Notes: a model not told the origin generated them from the letters alone. Counted from the stretch's first letter, positions 22,116 to 33,358 are shown. The stretch: 64,000 nt of DNA from Candidatus Pantoea edessiphila (GCF_002933335.1 NZ_PDKS01000001.1:310001-374000), one strand, 5' to 3'. Numbers and translations are program-made.

Positions 22116-22132
22116 AAACCATATTGGTTTTT
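22116..22132 (+). terminator. gltA: short hairpin with T-run after gltA
   Basis: AAACCA (22116-22121) pairs with TGGTTT (22125-22130) across a three-base loop and is followed by TT. It lies about 70 bases beyond the gltA stop. It is a weak but plausible rho-independent terminator. Confidence 0.4.
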
Positions 22133-22266
22133 ATGAAATTTTGGTTTATTTGGATTATTATATAATATTTGAGTTGAGTGATGAAAATAATATAATGTAA
22201 CTTTTCCTGAATCATCACAATTATTAATTGTTATATAGATTAGTAATTTTCTTAATTATACTTAAT

Positions 22267-22298
22267 ATTTTTTAATGTCATTATTTTTTAATGTCATT
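22267..22298. repeat. 16-bp tandem duplication
   Basis: ATTTTTTAATGTCATT occurs at 22267-22282 and again at 22283-22298, in the gltA-fldA spacer. Confidence 0.85.
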
Positions 22299-22338
22299 AA
22301 TGAATTATAAAATACATTATTGTAATAAAGATAATACT

Positions 22339-22420
22339 ACTTATACTTTAGTTCTAGTATACTTATACTTTAGTTCTAGTATGTGCAAAATGTTATAGTA
22401 CTAGTATGTGCAAAATGTTA
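22339..22420. repeat. two nested tandem duplications (22 bp and about 25 bp)
   Basis: A 22-base unit starting ACTTATACTTTAGTTCTAGT is repeated at 22339-22360 and 22361-22382. Overlapping its end, CTAGTATGTGCAAAATGTTA occurs at 22376-22395 and 22401-22420. This suggests two successive slippage events in the same spot. Confidence 0.9.
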
Positions 22421-22829
22421 ATTCAATATATGAAATAATATTAAAATTTGTTGTTATACAATATAGTTGATTTATAAAATATAATTTATATCTAAAAACA
22501 ATTAGTTAAAAGTAGGTAACTTTCTAAATTAGAATTTAATCATTAATCAGTACTAATTATTAGATTAGTAATATAACTTTTAAAAATCAAATAGAATTAT
22601 TTATATTATTTTTTAACTAATACGAAAAAGCATTATATTATCCATGTTAATTTATTTTGTGAATCTTAAACCTTACATAATAAACAAGAAATAATAATTA
22701 TATTTAGAACTAATAATATTAATATATTTAGAATTAAGTTTGATGATTTCAAAGATTAGTACTATCTTACTAAACCAATTATTAAAGTTGTTGACTAATA
22801 TTACTAATTTTAATTAGGGGATTTTTTTC

Positions 22830-23360
22830 ATGACAGACATAGGTATTTTTTTTGGTAGTGATACTGGTAATACAGAAAATATTGCACAAATGATCCAACA
22901 ACAAATAGGCAATAAAGCAACAATTTATGATATAGCAGATATTAGTAAAGAAGATATGGAAATATTTGATATTATTTTAATAGGAAGTCCTACATGGTAC
23001 TATGGTGAAGTCCAATGTGACTGGGATGATTTTCTTCCAACATTAAAAAAAATAAATTTTAAGAATAAAATAGTAGGTTTATTTGGATGTGGTGACCAAG
23101 AAGATTATACAGAATACTTCTGTGATGCTATAGGAATTATACATAACATTGTATTATCTAATAACGCAACAATTATAGGACATTGGTCTAATGAAGGTTA
23201 TAGCTTTGAAGCATCAAAAGCTCTTTTAAATGAAAAAAAATTTTTAGGACTTGCAATTGATGAAGATCGACAGCCAGAACTTACTAAAAACAGAGTAAAT
23301 AAATGGGTTAATCAAGTCTTAAATGAATGTAAAAATACTTTAAATAATATCAATGTTTAA
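22830..23360 (+). CDS. fldA: flavodoxin FldA
   Basis: FldA is the FMN electron carrier for radical-SAM and other reductive enzymes. It has 176 residues, as in E. coli. The FMN phosphate loop [10 protein letters not shown] is at 10-19, the W-Y-Y-G-E-V aromatic loop near 56-61, and G-C-G-D-Q-E-D-Y near 90-97. With fpr in this window it forms the NADPH-to-flavodoxin chain that would reduce BioB, LipA and MiaB. It converges on glnS. Confidence 0.96.
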   Translation: MTDIGIFFGSDTGNTENIAQMIQQQIGNKATIYDIADISKEDMEIFDIILIGSPTWYYGEVQCDWDDFLPTLKKINFKNKIVGLFGCGDQEDYTEYFCDAIGIIHNIVLSNNATIIGHWSNEGYSFEASKALLNEKKFLGLAIDEDRQPELTKNRVNKWVNQVLNECKNTLNNINV

Positions 23361-23490
23361 AATAATTTTATTTATAATATTGATCAATCAAAATTTTCAA
23401 TACTATGATGTAAATATTGATTTTTTATACAATCATTAATAAATTTATAATAGTATAATTAATATAAAAATGTGCATAAAAGATATATTT

Positions 23491-25164
23491 TTAACACCTG
23501 GATTTCTTATAAGGGTCTCGTAAACTAACAATACGGTTAAACACTAAATGATCTTTACTAGAATGAATGCTATCTGCACAAAAATATCCATTTCTCTCAA
23601 ATTGATAAGGATTAGTAGCTTCCGCATTTTGAAGATTTTGTTCTACATAACCGTTTTTAATCTCTATTGATTCTAGATTTATATTAGAAAGAAAATCTTC
23701 TTCTATTTCTGGATTTCGAATATTAAATAAATTATGGTATAAGCGGAATTCTGCAGGTATTGCGTGTAATATTGATATCCAATGAATAATACCAACGTTT
23801 TTAATTTTATAACCATAAATATGTTTGTTATCTAGTGTATTTAGATCACATGTACAATATATGCAATTAATATTACCTTTTATATCTTTAGTGATATAAT
23901 CAGAGCGGATAATACATGCATTACGTAGGCGCACTTCATTTCCAAGAATTAAACGCTTAAAATTTTCGGTTCGTTGTTCAAGAAAATCAGATCTTTCAAT
24001 CCAAATTTGATTGCTAAATTTTACCGTACGATTGCCTAGTTCTGTTTTACTAGGATGATTATTCATTAAAATATTTTTTTCGAAATATATTGGTAAATTT
24101 TGAATAATTAACTTTATTGGATCTAATATTGCCATGGCTCGCGGTGCATTTTTATTAAGATCATCACGGATACATGATTCTAATGAACTCATTTCAATAA
24201 GATTTTGTTGTTTAGTAATTCCGATGCGTTGACAAAATTCACGAATTGAAGATGGTGTATAACCACGACGACGCAATCCGGAAATAGTAGGCATACGAGG
24301 ATCATCCCATCCTTCAACATAATTTTTATTTACCAATTGATTTAGTTTTCTTTTTGATAATACTGAATATTCTAAATTTAACCTAGAATATTCATATTGA
24401 TTAGGACGTTTTGAAACGGAAATGTTTTTCAATATCCAATTATAAAGACGTCTATTATCTAAAAATTCTAATGTACATAATGAATGTGTAATTCCTTCTA
24501 AAGAATCAGATATACAATGAGCAAAATCATACATCGGATAAATACACCAATCGTATTTAGTTTGATGATGTTTAAAAAATTTAATTCGGTATAATACTGG
24601 ATCTCTCATGACTATAAAACTAGAAGACATATCAATTTTTGCACGCAAACATGCTTCTCCTTCTTTAAAAAAACCTTTGCGCATATTATCGAATAGCAAT
24701 AGATTTTCTTCCACGGATCTATCACGATAAGGACTATTTTTCCCTGGCTTAGTCCAAACTCCTCGGTAATCTTTTATTTCTTGCATTGTTAGTTCATCTA
24801 CATATGCCAAACCTTTTTTAATAAGTTCAATTGCATATTGGTATATTTGATCAAAGTAATCTGATGTATAGCAAACATTCCCATTCCAACAGAAACCTAA
24901 CCATGATATATCTTGCTTTATAGATTCAACAAAACAATTATTTTCATTTACAGGATTAGTATCGTCAAATCGTAAGTTACAATTACCGTTATAATCTTTT
25001 GCTATACCAAAATTAAGACATATAGCTTTTGCATGGCCAATATGAAGATAACCATTTGGTTCCGGCGGAAAGCGAGTATGTATTTTTTTGTATTTACCCA
25101 AAGATATATCTTTATCTATAGTTTGACGAATAAAATTCGTTGATTGATGTTTATTTTTTTTCAT
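23491..25164 (-). CDS. glnS: glutaminyl-tRNA synthetase GlnS
   Basis: GlnS charges tRNA-Gln. The 557-residue product matches E. coli (554). H-I-G-H lies at 41-44 after P-P-E-P-N-G-Y-L, and the KMSKS-like loop reads L-S-K-R-K-L. The class-I Rossmann fold and the C-terminal anticodon-binding beta-barrels are complete. It lies just ahead of the asnB relic and the tRNA cluster containing its substrate tRNA-Gln, in the E. coli order. The start ATG follows an AAAGGATTTTATACAA leader. Confidence 0.96.
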   Translation of the reverse strand: MKKNKHQSTNFIRQTIDKDISLGKYKKIHTRFPPEPNGYLHIGHAKAICLNFGIAKDYNGNCNLRFDDTNPVNENNCFVESIKQDISWLGFCWNGNVCYTSDYFDQIYQYAIELIKKGLAYVDELTMQEIKDYRGVWTKPGKNSPYRDRSVEENLLLFDNMRKGFFKEGEACLRAKIDMSSSFIVMRDPVLYRIKFFKHHQTKYDWCIYPMYDFAHCISDSLEGITHSLCTLEFLDNRRLYNWILKNISVSKRPNQYEYSRLNLEYSVLSKRKLNQLVNKNYVEGWDDPRMPTISGLRRRGYTPSSIREFCQRIGITKQQNLIEMSSLESCIRDDLNKNAPRAMAILDPIKLIIQNLPIYFEKNILMNNHPSKTELGNRTVKFSNQIWIERSDFLEQRTENFKRLILGNEVRLRNACIIRSDYITKDIKGNINCIYCTCDLNTLDNKHIYGYKIKNVGIIHWISILHAIPAEFRLYHNLFNIRNPEIEEDFLSNINLESIEIKNGYVEQNLQNAEATNPYQFERNGYFCADSIHSSKDHLVFNRIVSLRDPYKKSRC

Positions 25165-25484
25165 TTGTATAAAATCCTTTAATTAGTCATAAAATAAATA
25201 TTTTAATTACAAAGAGAAATGGATTAAAATTAATATAAAAATATATAATGTAATCGTAGATAAAAATAATTATTTTATACAGCAGTTTTCTTATACTTAA
25301 TAATCAAACTGAAAACATCAACAATTATTAGTGGTTTATGATGTGTAAAAATATAACTATAAAATAATTAAAAATACAAATACACATAATATTGCATAAT
25401 AACTAAAAATCAAAGCTTAAAGCTTATAGATATATAATTTATTATTAACAATCAATTATGATGTAATAAACTCAGGAATAATAT
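25165..25484. other. glnS-asnB spacer, no intact gene
   Basis: This is AT-rich sequence upstream of both glnS and the relic that follows. The nag genes found here in E. coli have left no recognisable trace. A CAGGAATAAT Shine-Dalgarno-like stretch remains at the end, in front of the dead asnB start. Confidence 0.55.
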
Positions 25485-26200
25485 ATGTGTTCAATTTTAG
25501 AATACTAAAGCCAAATACAGATATTAATAATATGTAAAAAAGCACTTTCATACTTCGAGGACAGGATTAATTTAGCATTTATGTATAAATAATTATGTTA
25601 TTTGAGTTCATAACAGTTTATCAATCGTTGATATAAAAATGATACCAACCACAACAGTGTATAACTCTAATAAAATCGATGTACTAGCTTTTAATGCCGA
25701 AATCATTTATATGTAAAAACAATGTTCTTGGATTACTATGTTTGCATGTTAGATTGTTTAATATATTAACAAATGAGGAATTGAAGCGAGTGTTCTTGTT
25801 TATAGATAAAATATTTCTTGATATAGAAACAACTATAAATCCTGCAGATAAAACATAATAGTTTCAATAGCAAAATATAAAAAAGCATAACGTAAATATT
25901 TTTCTTATCATATTCCAGATGTTATATTATAGTTTCAAAAAGAACAATTTTACTGATAGTGTTAAGATATAATTAGAATTTGCTTAAATATATTTTTTAC
26001 ACAATAAGCCAAAATCAAAAAAGCTTATCTATATTGTTCAATATTTACATAATTGTTTCCTTTATCTGTTGCTGCTGAATGTGTTCCGAGAAATAAAATA
26101 TTATATTGTATGTTCATCAAATCATGTAATGCATTGGGATCAATATTTCAAATATATTAACGATTCACTAGATCATTATGTTAATTATAAATTGTCCTGA
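25485..26200 (+). pseudogene. asnB: relic of asparagine synthetase B (asnB), internally deleted
   Basis: Translating all three forward frames recovers ordered islands of E. coli AsnB. They are ATG-C-S-I at 25485-25496 (nucleophile Cys2 still encoded), R-G-Q-D at 25556-25567, L-S-I-V-D through E-I-I-Y at 25618-25710, L-L-C-L-H at about 25733, F-I-D-K-x-F-L-D followed by I-N-P-A-D-K at 25799-25851, and L-F-P-L-S-V-A-A-E-C-V-P at about 26053-26088. Stops and frameshifts separate them. The jump from residue about 81 to about 375 marks a deletion of roughly 290 codons, so 716 bases remain of about 1,665. It lies between glnS and the tRNA cluster, exactly where asnB sits in E. coli. Confidence 0.9.
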
Positions 26201-26322
26201 CATATGAATGATAGCAATATTTATTTTAAATATATTATTAAATAAACATGTTATTTTATTTGAATTATAAGAATAATATAAAATATAAATTTATATCAAA
26301 CAAAAATATTTCAAAAAATTAG

Positions 26323-26350
26323 TTGACGGGAAGTATAATTAAGTTATCAT
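26323..26350 (+). promoter_or_regulatory. sigma-70 promoter of the tRNA operon
   Basis: TTGACG (26323-26328) and TATCAT (26345-26350) are separated by 16 bases and lie 23 bases upstream of the tRNA-Met 5' end. This is close to consensus and stands out from its AT-only surroundings. Confidence 0.65.
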
Positions 26351-26372
26351 ACTGAACTAGTTCATAATATAT

Positions 26373-26449
26373 AGCTACGTAGCTTAGTCGGTTAGAGCAC
26401 AGCACTCATAACGCTGGGGTCACGGGTTCGATTCCCGTCGTAGCTACCA
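26373..26449 (+). tRNA. metT: tRNA-Met (CAU), elongator type
   Basis: Cloverleaf of 77 bases including an encoded CCA. The acceptor AGCTACG pairs with CGTAGCT; relative to E. coli the first pair has changed from G-C to A-U with compensation. The anticodon CAT is at 26407-26409. The anticodon-stem pair next to the loop is A26404 against C26412, a mismatch where E. coli has A-U. Sequence and order identify it with metT of the E. coli metT-leuW-gln cluster. Confidence 0.93.
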
Positions 26450-26451
26450 GT

Positions 26452-26533
26452 GCGGAAGTGGCGAAATAGGTAGACGCACCAGATTTAGGTTCTGGCGCTT
26501 TCGGGTATGCGAGTTCAAATCTCGCCTTCCGCA
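26452..26533 (+). tRNA. leuW: tRNA-Leu (UAG)
   Basis: Class II tRNA with a long variable arm that contains TTCG. The acceptor GCGGAAG pairs with CTTCCGC, the discriminator is A, and the anticodon TAG is at 26486-26488 inside CCAGA...TCTGG. The 3' CCA is not encoded (the next bases are TTA), so CCA must be added by the nucleotidyltransferase. It begins two bases after tRNA-Met. Confidence 0.94.
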
Positions 26534-26571
26534 TTAGAATGCAAGCAAGAAATTTACGAATATAACTTTGT

Positions 26572-26643
26572 TGGGGTATAGCCAAGTGGTAAGGCACCGG
26601 TTTTTGATACCGGCATTCCCTGGTTCAAATCCAGGTACCCCAG
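26572..26643 (+). tRNA. glnU: tRNA-Gln (UUG)
   Basis: The acceptor TGGGGTA pairs with TACCCCA, the discriminator is G, and the anticodon TTG is at 26604-26606 within CCGGT...ACCGG. It is nearly identical to E. coli glnU/glnW. CCA is not encoded (CTT follows). It is the only glutamine tRNA left of a cluster that holds four in E. coli. Confidence 0.94.
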
Positions 26644-26658
26644 CTTTAAATCTAAATA

Positions 26659-26696
26659 TTAAACAAATTGCAAGTTTTTAAACAAATTGCAAGTTT
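26659..26696. repeat. 19-bp exact tandem duplication after tRNA-Gln
   Basis: TTAAACAAATTGCAAGTTT occurs at 26659-26677 and 26678-26696. Confidence 0.92.
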
Positions 26697-26782
26697 GTGT
26701 ATCAGTAATAGATTATAAAAAATTAAGGAAAAATTTGTATTTTCTTTTTTGATATGATGTCTTTATTTCTTGTCTTATTAAT

Positions 26783-26800
26783 CTAGAGATTAATCTCTAG
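26783..26800. repeat. 18-bp perfect palindrome
   Basis: CTAGAGATTAATCTCTAG reads the same on both strands. It could be a protein-binding site or a small hairpin at the end of the tRNA transcript. No U-tract follows. Confidence 0.7.
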
Positions 26801-26965
26801 AACTAGAACATGATAATTTTACTATAGTTAAGTCTTTATATTATCGTGTGATGTTTAATACATGGTTATCTTATAATAATTATACATTTTATTTATGCAA
26901 TAAAAGCATGATTATATAGAATTTAATTATACAAATTATATTCTTATGAAAGAAATTTATACATA

Positions 26966-28312
26966 ATGAAAAAAATATATATTAAAACATGGGGCTGTCA
27001 GATGAATGAATATGATTCATCTAAAATAGTTGATTTGTTAAGCAAAAGTCACGGTTATATTGTGACTAAAAAATCTGAAAATGCTGATATCCTATTACTA
27101 AACACATGTTCTATTAGAGAAAAAGCCCAAGAAAAAGTATTTCACCAATTAGGTAGATGGAAAAATTTAAAAAAAAACAATGTTAATTTAATTATTGGTG
27201 TTGGCGGATGTGTAGCTTCGCAAGAAGGTGAATATATTCTAGAACGTGCACCTTATGTAGATATTATTTTCGGACCACAAACTTTACACCGTTTACCAAA
27301 AATGATTAATAGACTGTATATAGATAAAAATCCCATTATAGATATTAGTTTTCCAAAATTAGAAAAGTTTAGATCATTTCCTCCAACAATATCGAGCTCT
27401 CCAAGTGCTTTTGTTTCTATTATGGAAGGTTGTAATAAGTATTGTACATTTTGTATAGTACCTTACACTAGAGGTGAAGAAACCAGTCGTTCAAGTAACG
27501 AAATATTATTAGAGATTTCTAATCTAGCAGAACAAAGAGTGAGAGAAATTATTTTATTAGGTCAAAACGTAAATGCTTATCGATGGTTCGATACTGATGG
27601 TAGAGTATGTACTTTTGCTAATTTATTACGGCTAGTAGCAGCAATTAAAGGTATAGATCGAATTCGTTTTATTACTAGTCATCCGATAGAATTTGATGAT
27701 GATTTAATTGAAGTTTATAGAGATACACCAAAATTAGTAAGCTTTTTGCATTTACCCGTACAGAGTGGTTCTGATCGTATATTAAATTTAATGAAACGAT
27801 CACATACTGTATCACAGTATAAATCGATAGTTGAAAAATTAAGTAAGGTAAGACCTAATATTCAAATAAGTTCTGATTTTATTGTAGGATTTCCTGGTGA
27901 GACTGAATCTGATTTTGACAATACTATTAATTTTATATCAGAGATGAATTTTGATATGAGTTTTAGTTTTTTATATTCTCCAAGGCCAGGAACTCCAGCA
28001 GCAGATTTACCAGATGAAGTCGAAGAAGAAGAAAAAAAACGTAGACTATATATACTACAAAATCTTATAAATAAACAAGCCAAACTATGGAGTGATCGGA
28101 TGGTTGGAACTACGCAACGTGTTTTAGTAGATAAAATTTTACGTGATGAGTTTGAAACAATATCAGGAAAAACTGAAAATAATCGTGTAGTGATCTTTAA
28201 TGGATCTTACACTAATATGGGAAAATTTGTTGATGTAGAAATTATAGATAGTGGCATTCATTATTTAAAAGGTAAATTGCTAAGCATAGACAACAAAATT
28301 AATTCTTTATGA
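26966..28312 (+). CDS. miaB: tRNA-2-methylthio-N6-isopentenyladenosine synthase MiaB
   Basis: MiaB is a radical-SAM methylthiotransferase that modifies A37 of tRNAs reading UNN codons. Auxiliary-cluster cysteines are C11, C48 and C82. The radical-SAM triad is C156, C160 and C163 in [10 protein letters not shown]-terminal TRAM domain is present. The 448 residues fall about 26 short of E. coli, all from the extreme C-terminus. In E. coli ybeZ (phoL) lies between miaB and ybeY; here the gap is only 150 bases, so ybeZ is lost. Confidence 0.95.
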   Translation: MKKIYIKTWGCQMNEYDSSKIVDLLSKSHGYIVTKKSENADILLLNTCSIREKAQEKVFHQLGRWKNLKKNNVNLIIGVGGCVASQEGEYILERAPYVDIIFGPQTLHRLPKMINRLYIDKNPIIDISFPKLEKFRSFPPTISSSPSAFVSIMEGCNKYCTFCIVPYTRGEETSRSSNEILLEISNLAEQRVREIILLGQNVNAYRWFDTDGRVCTFANLLRLVAAIKGIDRIRFITSHPIEFDDDLIEVYRDTPKLVSFLHLPVQSGSDRILNLMKRSHTVSQYKSIVEKLSKVRPNIQISSDFIVGFPGETESDFDNTINFISEMNFDMSFSFLYSPRPGTPAADLPDEVEEEEKKRRLYILQNLINKQAKLWSDRMVGTTQRVLVDKILRDEFETISGKTENNRVVIFNGSYTNMGKFVDVEIIDSGIHYLKGKLLSIDNKINSL

Positions 28313-28462
28313 AAGAATATAATGTACATATTAGTATGCATGAGTTTAATGATTTATATTAATTTGCTAAATGTTTATGTTTTACAATTATAATATATTT
28401 CATAATGATGTTGTATATTTTCATCTGACAAAAATCTATAATAATACATAGAAAGTAAGTTT

Positions 28463-28915
28463 ATGACAAAAAATATTCTTAATTTACAAATAATTTGTAA
28501 AAGCAATAATATTCCTAATAAATTAACATTTCAAAACTGGATTAAAACGATATTGTCATATTTTCAAATAAAAGGTCAGATAACTATACGCTTAGTAAAT
28601 GAAAAAGAAAGTTATGATCTTAATTTAAGATATTGTGGAAAAAGTAAGCCAACTAATGTTCTTGCATTTCCTTTTGAAAAACCTTTTTGGATTGAATTGC
28701 CTTTGTTAGGTGATTTAGTTGTTTGTATGCCTATTCTAGAAATAGAAGCTATAGAGCAAGGAAAAAATATTGAATTTCATTTAGCACACATAATAATACA
28801 TGGGACATTACATTTGATTGGTTATAATCATAATAAGCTATCTCAAGCTAAGAAAATGGAAGCTACTGAAATTAAAATAATGTCTATTCTTGGTTATCCT
28901 AACCCCTATATTTAA
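28463..28915 (+). CDS. ybeY: endoribonuclease YbeY (16S rRNA 3'-end maturation)
   Basis: YbeY is a zinc-dependent single-strand RNase needed for 16S rRNA maturation and late 70S quality control. The H-x3-H-x5-H metal site is H113, H117 and H123. The R-Y-x-x-x-x-x-P-T-N-V-L-A-F-P motif near 56-70 is intact. It has 150 residues (E. coli 155). The flanking ybeZ and corC genes of the E. coli operon are gone. Confidence 0.94.
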   Translation: MTKNILNLQIICKSNNIPNKLTFQNWIKTILSYFQIKGQITIRLVNEKESYDLNLRYCGKSKPTNVLAFPFEKPFWIELPLLGDLVVCMPILEIEAIEQGKNIEFHLAHIIIHGTLHLIGYNHNKLSQAKKMEATEIKIMSILGYPNPYI

Positions 28916-30037
28916 TAATATAACTTGTATGATTGAATACCCAATTATGTTAATAAAGATTCTAAAATAAAAAATTATTTTTATAAAAATCGATTTATTT
29001 TAATAAACAGTAAATTGATTACCAATCAATAATATATTAAATATAAATCGTTTGGTTTTATCATTATCATCCTGCACATGTGAAAATTATTAACATTACT
29101 GCTCAACAATTTTATTTAGTGTACTACTTTAATAAAGTTAATCTGTGCACGATATTTATTAATTTTTAAAAATATGTAGAATTTAAACAAATTAGAAGAA
29201 AATATATTCTATTTCAGGTAATATAGTTTTATAGAAATATGTTTTTCTCCTAGTAATTTTTTATAACATTATTAAATAAATTAATATCATTATATGTTTT
29301 TTGATTATTATTAATAAATAAAACATCAAATATTATCTAGATTGAAAAAATCACAATAAGAAATATATCTTATATGATTTCAATAAGAATTTATTTGATT
29401 TTGATGATTGTTTTAGACAATAAAAATCTATATAATTGATTCGAAATTAATAAATATAATATTAATCGTAATAATATTTATGTAAAATTGATCTTTAATA
29501 TGAATTTACATTATTTCATATAACGTATAATTGCGGATTAACTTCTAATGCTATACTAATACAATAGTTATTGTGCAGTAACTAGCTATAAAGTAATTGT
29601 TATTAATATAATCACCTCAATTTAAACATCTATATTTTAATAGTTAATATATCATATACCTATGATGTTAATAGATTGCTCAATGATATTATTTTTATAG
29701 ATATCATAAACAATATCAAAATGTTGCATAAATTCATATAACATTGTAAATTACAATTCTCATATATTTATGAAATAATATATTACTATAACTAATTTAC
29801 GGTAAATATTATGAGTTTAATAATCTACTTTATAAAATTTTATTGTTTATTAAATTGTAACTAAATTTATTTATAGTATCTTTTTATAAAGTGTTATTTT
29901 AATCAATTATAAATTTTAATTAAATATTATAAATATAATATCATTTAATAACGTATTATAAAAACTATTAATAGTTTTTTGAAAAATAATAATTATATTA
30001 TTAGGCAAATTAACTAACTAAGGATTATGTGTTATAA
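28916..30037. other. 1.1-kb spacer where corC and lnt would lie; no gene seen
   Basis: This is the longest non-coding stretch in the window. In E. coli corC and lnt follow ybeY on the same strand. I read both strands and could not recognise either protein, though the stretch may contain heavily eroded relics. The last 20 bases carry the leuS leader with AAGGATTATG. Confidence 0.55.
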
Positions 30038-32632
30038 ATGCAAAAAGAATATATTCCTAAAGATATTGAACTTAAAGTTCAAAATATTTGGGATAAAAAT
30101 AAACAATTTAATGTGACCGAACAGAACAATAAAGAAAAATACTATTGTCTATCTATGTTACCTTACCCTTCTGGGAATATACATATGGGTCATGTGCGTA
30201 ATTATACTATCGGAGATGTAATTGCAAGATATCAACGTTTGCTTGGTAAAAATGTATTACAACCAATAGGTTGGGATGCATTTGGATTACCAGCAGAAAA
30301 TGCTGCTGTTAAAAATAGTACAATTCCTGCAGTTTGGACTTATAAAAATATCAATTACATGAAAAAACAGTTGAAATCTTTGGGATATAGTTACGATTGG
30401 AGTCGTGAATTAACTACTTGTCAACCAGAATATTATTATTGGGAACAATTGTTTTTTATCAGACTTTATGAAAAAAACCTCGTATATAAGAAAACTGCAG
30501 AGGTTAATTGGTGTGAAAAAGATCAAACTGTATTAGCTAACGAACAAGTGATTGATGGTTGTTGCTGGCGTTGTGATACTAAAGTTAAAATTAAAGAAAT
30601 ATCACAATGGTTTATGAAAATTACTGATTATGCAGAAGATTTACTAAATGATTTAGATCATTTACCAGGTTGGCCTGAAAAAGTCAAAGTTATGCAACGT
30701 AATTGGATTGGGAGATCTGAAGGATTGGAAATATTTTTTAAGTTAGCACATCCTAGCAAAGAATCAATAATAGTATATACTACTCGACCAGATACTATTA
30801 TGGGAGTAACTTATATAAATTTATCGATCAATCATCCGTTATCTTTAAAAAACGCAAAAAACAATATTATTGTTGCTAATTTTATAGAAGAATATCATAA
30901 AACTAAAATATCCGAAGCGGATATATCCAAAAGAGAAAAAATAGGAATCATCACTGATTTACTAGCGATCCACCCATTAACTGGTGAATTGATTCCAGTA
31001 TGTATATCAAATTTTATTCAGACAGATTATGCTACAGGTGCTGTAATGTCAGTTCCAGCTCATAATCAACAGGATTGGGAATTTGCTATAAAATACCATT
31101 TACCTATAAAATCAGTTATTCTAAATATTGATGGTAGTAAACCAGATACAAATAAATCGGCAATGTTAAAAAAAGGAATATTATTTAATTCAGGTAAGTT
31201 CAATGGATTAAATTATAAAAATGCAGTTAAAATTATTTCCGAAGAATTAATAAGTAAAAAAATAGCTGAAAGAAAAGTACATTACCGTCTTCGTGATTGG
31301 AATATATCACGTCAACGTTATTGGGGAACACCAATTCCTATGGTAACATTAGAAGATGGAACAGTAAAACCTATGCCAAAAGATTGTTTACCTGTTATAT
31401 TACCTGAAAATATCGAAATGGATGGAATAAAAAACCCGCTTAAAATAGATTTTAAATGGAATAGAATAAATTTAAATAATCAAATTGCTTTTAGAGAAAC
31501 TGATACTTTTGATACTTTTATGGAATCATCATGGTATTACGTACGTTATACATGTCCTAATTACAAAACAGACATGGTCGATTCTTTAGCAGCAAATTAT
31601 TGGCTACCAGTAGATCAATATATAGGAGGTATAGAACATGCTATAATGCATTTAATGTATTTTCGTTTCTATCATAAATTGTTGCGTGATGCTGGTTTTT
31701 TGAAATGTAATGAACCTGTTAAACGTCTTCTTTGTCAAGGTATGGTTCTATCCGATTCTTTTTATTATATTAAAAAAAATGGTGATCGAGAGTGGGTGTC
31801 TCCACTAAATGTTAATATTGAAAGAGATCAAAAAGGTCAAATAATAAAAGCTATTGATAATAAAGGACATCTATTAGTTTATGCTGGTATGAATAAAATG
31901 TCTAAATCTAAAAACAATGGAATTGACCCACAAAGCATAATTGATCATTATGGAGCTGATACTTTACGTCTGTTTATTATGTTTGCAGCACCAGTAGAAA
32001 TGACATTACAATGGAAAGAATCGGGCATAATTGGAGCAAATAGATTTTTAAAACGTCTTTGGAAATTAGTATTTGAACATAAACAAATATCAAATACTGA
32101 TTCAATAATCTTATCTAATCTTAATAATAACCAAAAAGTATTATCAAATTTATTAAATAATACTATTGTAAAAGTAACAGATGATATTGAACGCCGCAGA
32201 TCTTTTAATACAGCTATTGCAGCGATTATGCAATTAGTTAATGCCTTGATTCATAACCTTAGATATGCTATTAGTAAAGAAGATATAGCATTAAGACAAG
32301 AAATATTGTTAGTTGTAACTCGTCTACTTTATCCATTTACGCCCCATATTTGTTACGTATTATGGCAATATTTAGGAGGACATGGAACTATAGATGATTC
32401 ATCTTGGCCTGTTCCTAATAAATTAGTTATCACTAATGATTCGTTTTTAATACTAATACAAGTAAATGGAAAATTAAGGGATAAAATTACGATTACAGAT
32501 AAAAATATCACAGAAGAAGAAATAACAAAGCTGGTTCTGAAAAGACATTCAGTTACGAAACATATAGCAGGATTGATGATTAGTCAAGTTATATACATAC
32601 CAAGTAAACTTATTAACTTTGTTACAAATTAA
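30038..32632 (+). CDS. leuS: leucyl-tRNA synthetase LeuS
   Basis: LeuS charges tRNA-Leu. The 864-residue enzyme (E. coli 860) has the HIGH variant H-M-G-H at 49-52 after P-Y-P-S-G-N-I, the CP1 editing domain with T-T-R-P-D-T, and N-K-M-S-K-S-K-N in the catalytic C-terminal half. It heads the leuS-lptE-holA-nadD gene string and has an AAGGATTATGTGTT leader. Confidence 0.97.
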   Translation: MQKEYIPKDIELKVQNIWDKNKQFNVTEQNNKEKYYCLSMLPYPSGNIHMGHVRNYTIGDVIARYQRLLGKNVLQPIGWDAFGLPAENAAVKNSTIPAVWTYKNINYMKKQLKSLGYSYDWSRELTTCQPEYYYWEQLFFIRLYEKNLVYKKTAEVNWCEKDQTVLANEQVIDGCCWRCDTKVKIKEISQWFMKITDYAEDLLNDLDHLPGWPEKVKVMQRNWIGRSEGLEIFFKLAHPSKESIIVYTTRPDTIMGVTYINLSINHPLSLKNAKNNIIVANFIEEYHKTKISEADISKREKIGIITDLLAIHPLTGELIPVCISNFIQTDYATGAVMSVPAHNQQDWEFAIKYHLPIKSVILNIDGSKPDTNKSAMLKKGILFNSGKFNGLNYKNAVKIISEELISKKIAERKVHYRLRDWNISRQRYWGTPIPMVTLEDGTVKPMPKDCLPVILPENIEMDGIKNPLKIDFKWNRINLNNQIAFRETDTFDTFMESSWYYVRYTCPNYKTDMVDSLAANYWLPVDQYIGGIEHAIMHLMYFRFYHKLLRDAGFLKCNEPVKRLLCQGMVLSDSFYYIKKNGDREWVSPLNVNIERDQKGQIIKAIDNKGHLLVYAGMNKMSKSKNNGIDPQSIIDHYGADTLRLFIMFAAPVEMTLQWKESGIIGANRFLKRLWKLVFEHKQISNTDSIILSNLNNNQKVLSNLLNNTIVKVTDDIERRRSFNTAIAAIMQLVNALIHNLRYAISKEDIALRQEILLVVTRLLYPFTPHICYVLWQYLGGHGTIDDSSWPVPNKLVITNDSFLILIQVNGKLRDKITITDKNITEEEITKLVLKRHSVTKHIAGLMISQVIYIPSKLINFVTN

Positions 32633-32665
32633 ATTTTTATTACTCATTGAAAACAGGTAAATAAA

Positions 32666-33346
32666 GTGAAAAAATTAGCTAATAAAATATTTATATTAAT
32701 CATGATATTCATGCTAACTAATTGTAATAAGCAAGCAGTTAATGTTTGTCATGCACCATTAGGATTTCAGGAAATAGTAATTAGTGATATGCAAAACTAT
32801 AATCCGATTTTACCTGAATTTTATAAAGGATTATCCTCTAATAATATTAAGGTAGTTGAAGATACTCCAGAAAATCATAAAAAGTATCCTGTGTTAGTTT
32901 TTAATGATAAACAATCTAAATATAATGACCTTCAGGAAACTGAATTATCAAATGGTAAAATACCACCAAATTGTGAATTTATATTTAAGATAAAAGCAAA
33001 TTTTAAATTACCAGGGGATGTTGTTCATGAAATAGATATAGATAGTACAAATTGGTTGTGTAATTATTTAGGAAATTTCAAAAAAAAATATAAAATGGTT
33101 TATGAAATAAACAAACATTCTGCAGATCTTTTGTTAAACCAATTATTTGTTCTTTATAATTTAAATTCTAAGGTTAAAATAACAGAGTTAAATCCAAAAA
33201 CAAAACCGTGCAATACTAATATAGTTCCTCCTGTTAAAAATAAATCACAGAAAACAACTGAACCTACTCATAAAAAAAGTATTCTTGACCAAATACTTTT
33301 TAAAAAGTTTATGATTAGAAAAACAACACCCAAAAAACAACATTAA
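32666..33346 (+). CDS. lptE: probable LPS-assembly lipoprotein LptE (RlpB)
   Basis: LptE plugs the LptD barrel for LPS export. This assignment rests mainly on position between leuS and holA, exactly as in E. coli, plus an N-terminal signal peptide ending at C20. Sequence similarity is weak. The lipobox reads L-T-N-C, with Asn before the Cys where Gly or Ala is usual. The start is GTG. The product has 226 residues against 193 in E. coli, with an extended basic Lys/Thr-rich C-terminal tail. It could alternatively be an unrelated lipoprotein. Confidence 0.65.
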   Translation: MKKLANKIFILIMIFMLTNCNKQAVNVCHAPLGFQEIVISDMQNYNPILPEFYKGLSSNNIKVVEDTPENHKKYPVLVFNDKQSKYNDLQETELSNGKIPPNCEFIFKIKANFKLPGDVVHEIDIDSTNWLCNYLGNFKKKYKMVYEINKHSADLLLNQLFVLYNLNSKVKITELNPKTKPCNTNIVPPVKNKSQKTTEPTHKKSILDQILFKKFMIRKTTPKKQH

Positions 33347-33358
33347 TATAATATTAAT

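Larger units (their letters stand above)
22048..22829. other. 782-base spacer between gltA and fldA, no gene seen
   Basis: No coding frame is recognisable on either strand. The spacer holds a short hairpin after gltA and a cluster of small tandem duplications. An AT-rich leader ends in TTAGGGGATTTTTTTC before fldA. Confidence 0.6.
26644..26965. other. spacer between the tRNA cluster and miaB
   Basis: This is 322 bases without a gene. It contains a 19-bp tandem duplication and an 18-bp perfect palindrome. No clear terminator for the tRNA operon is seen. Confidence 0.6.
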
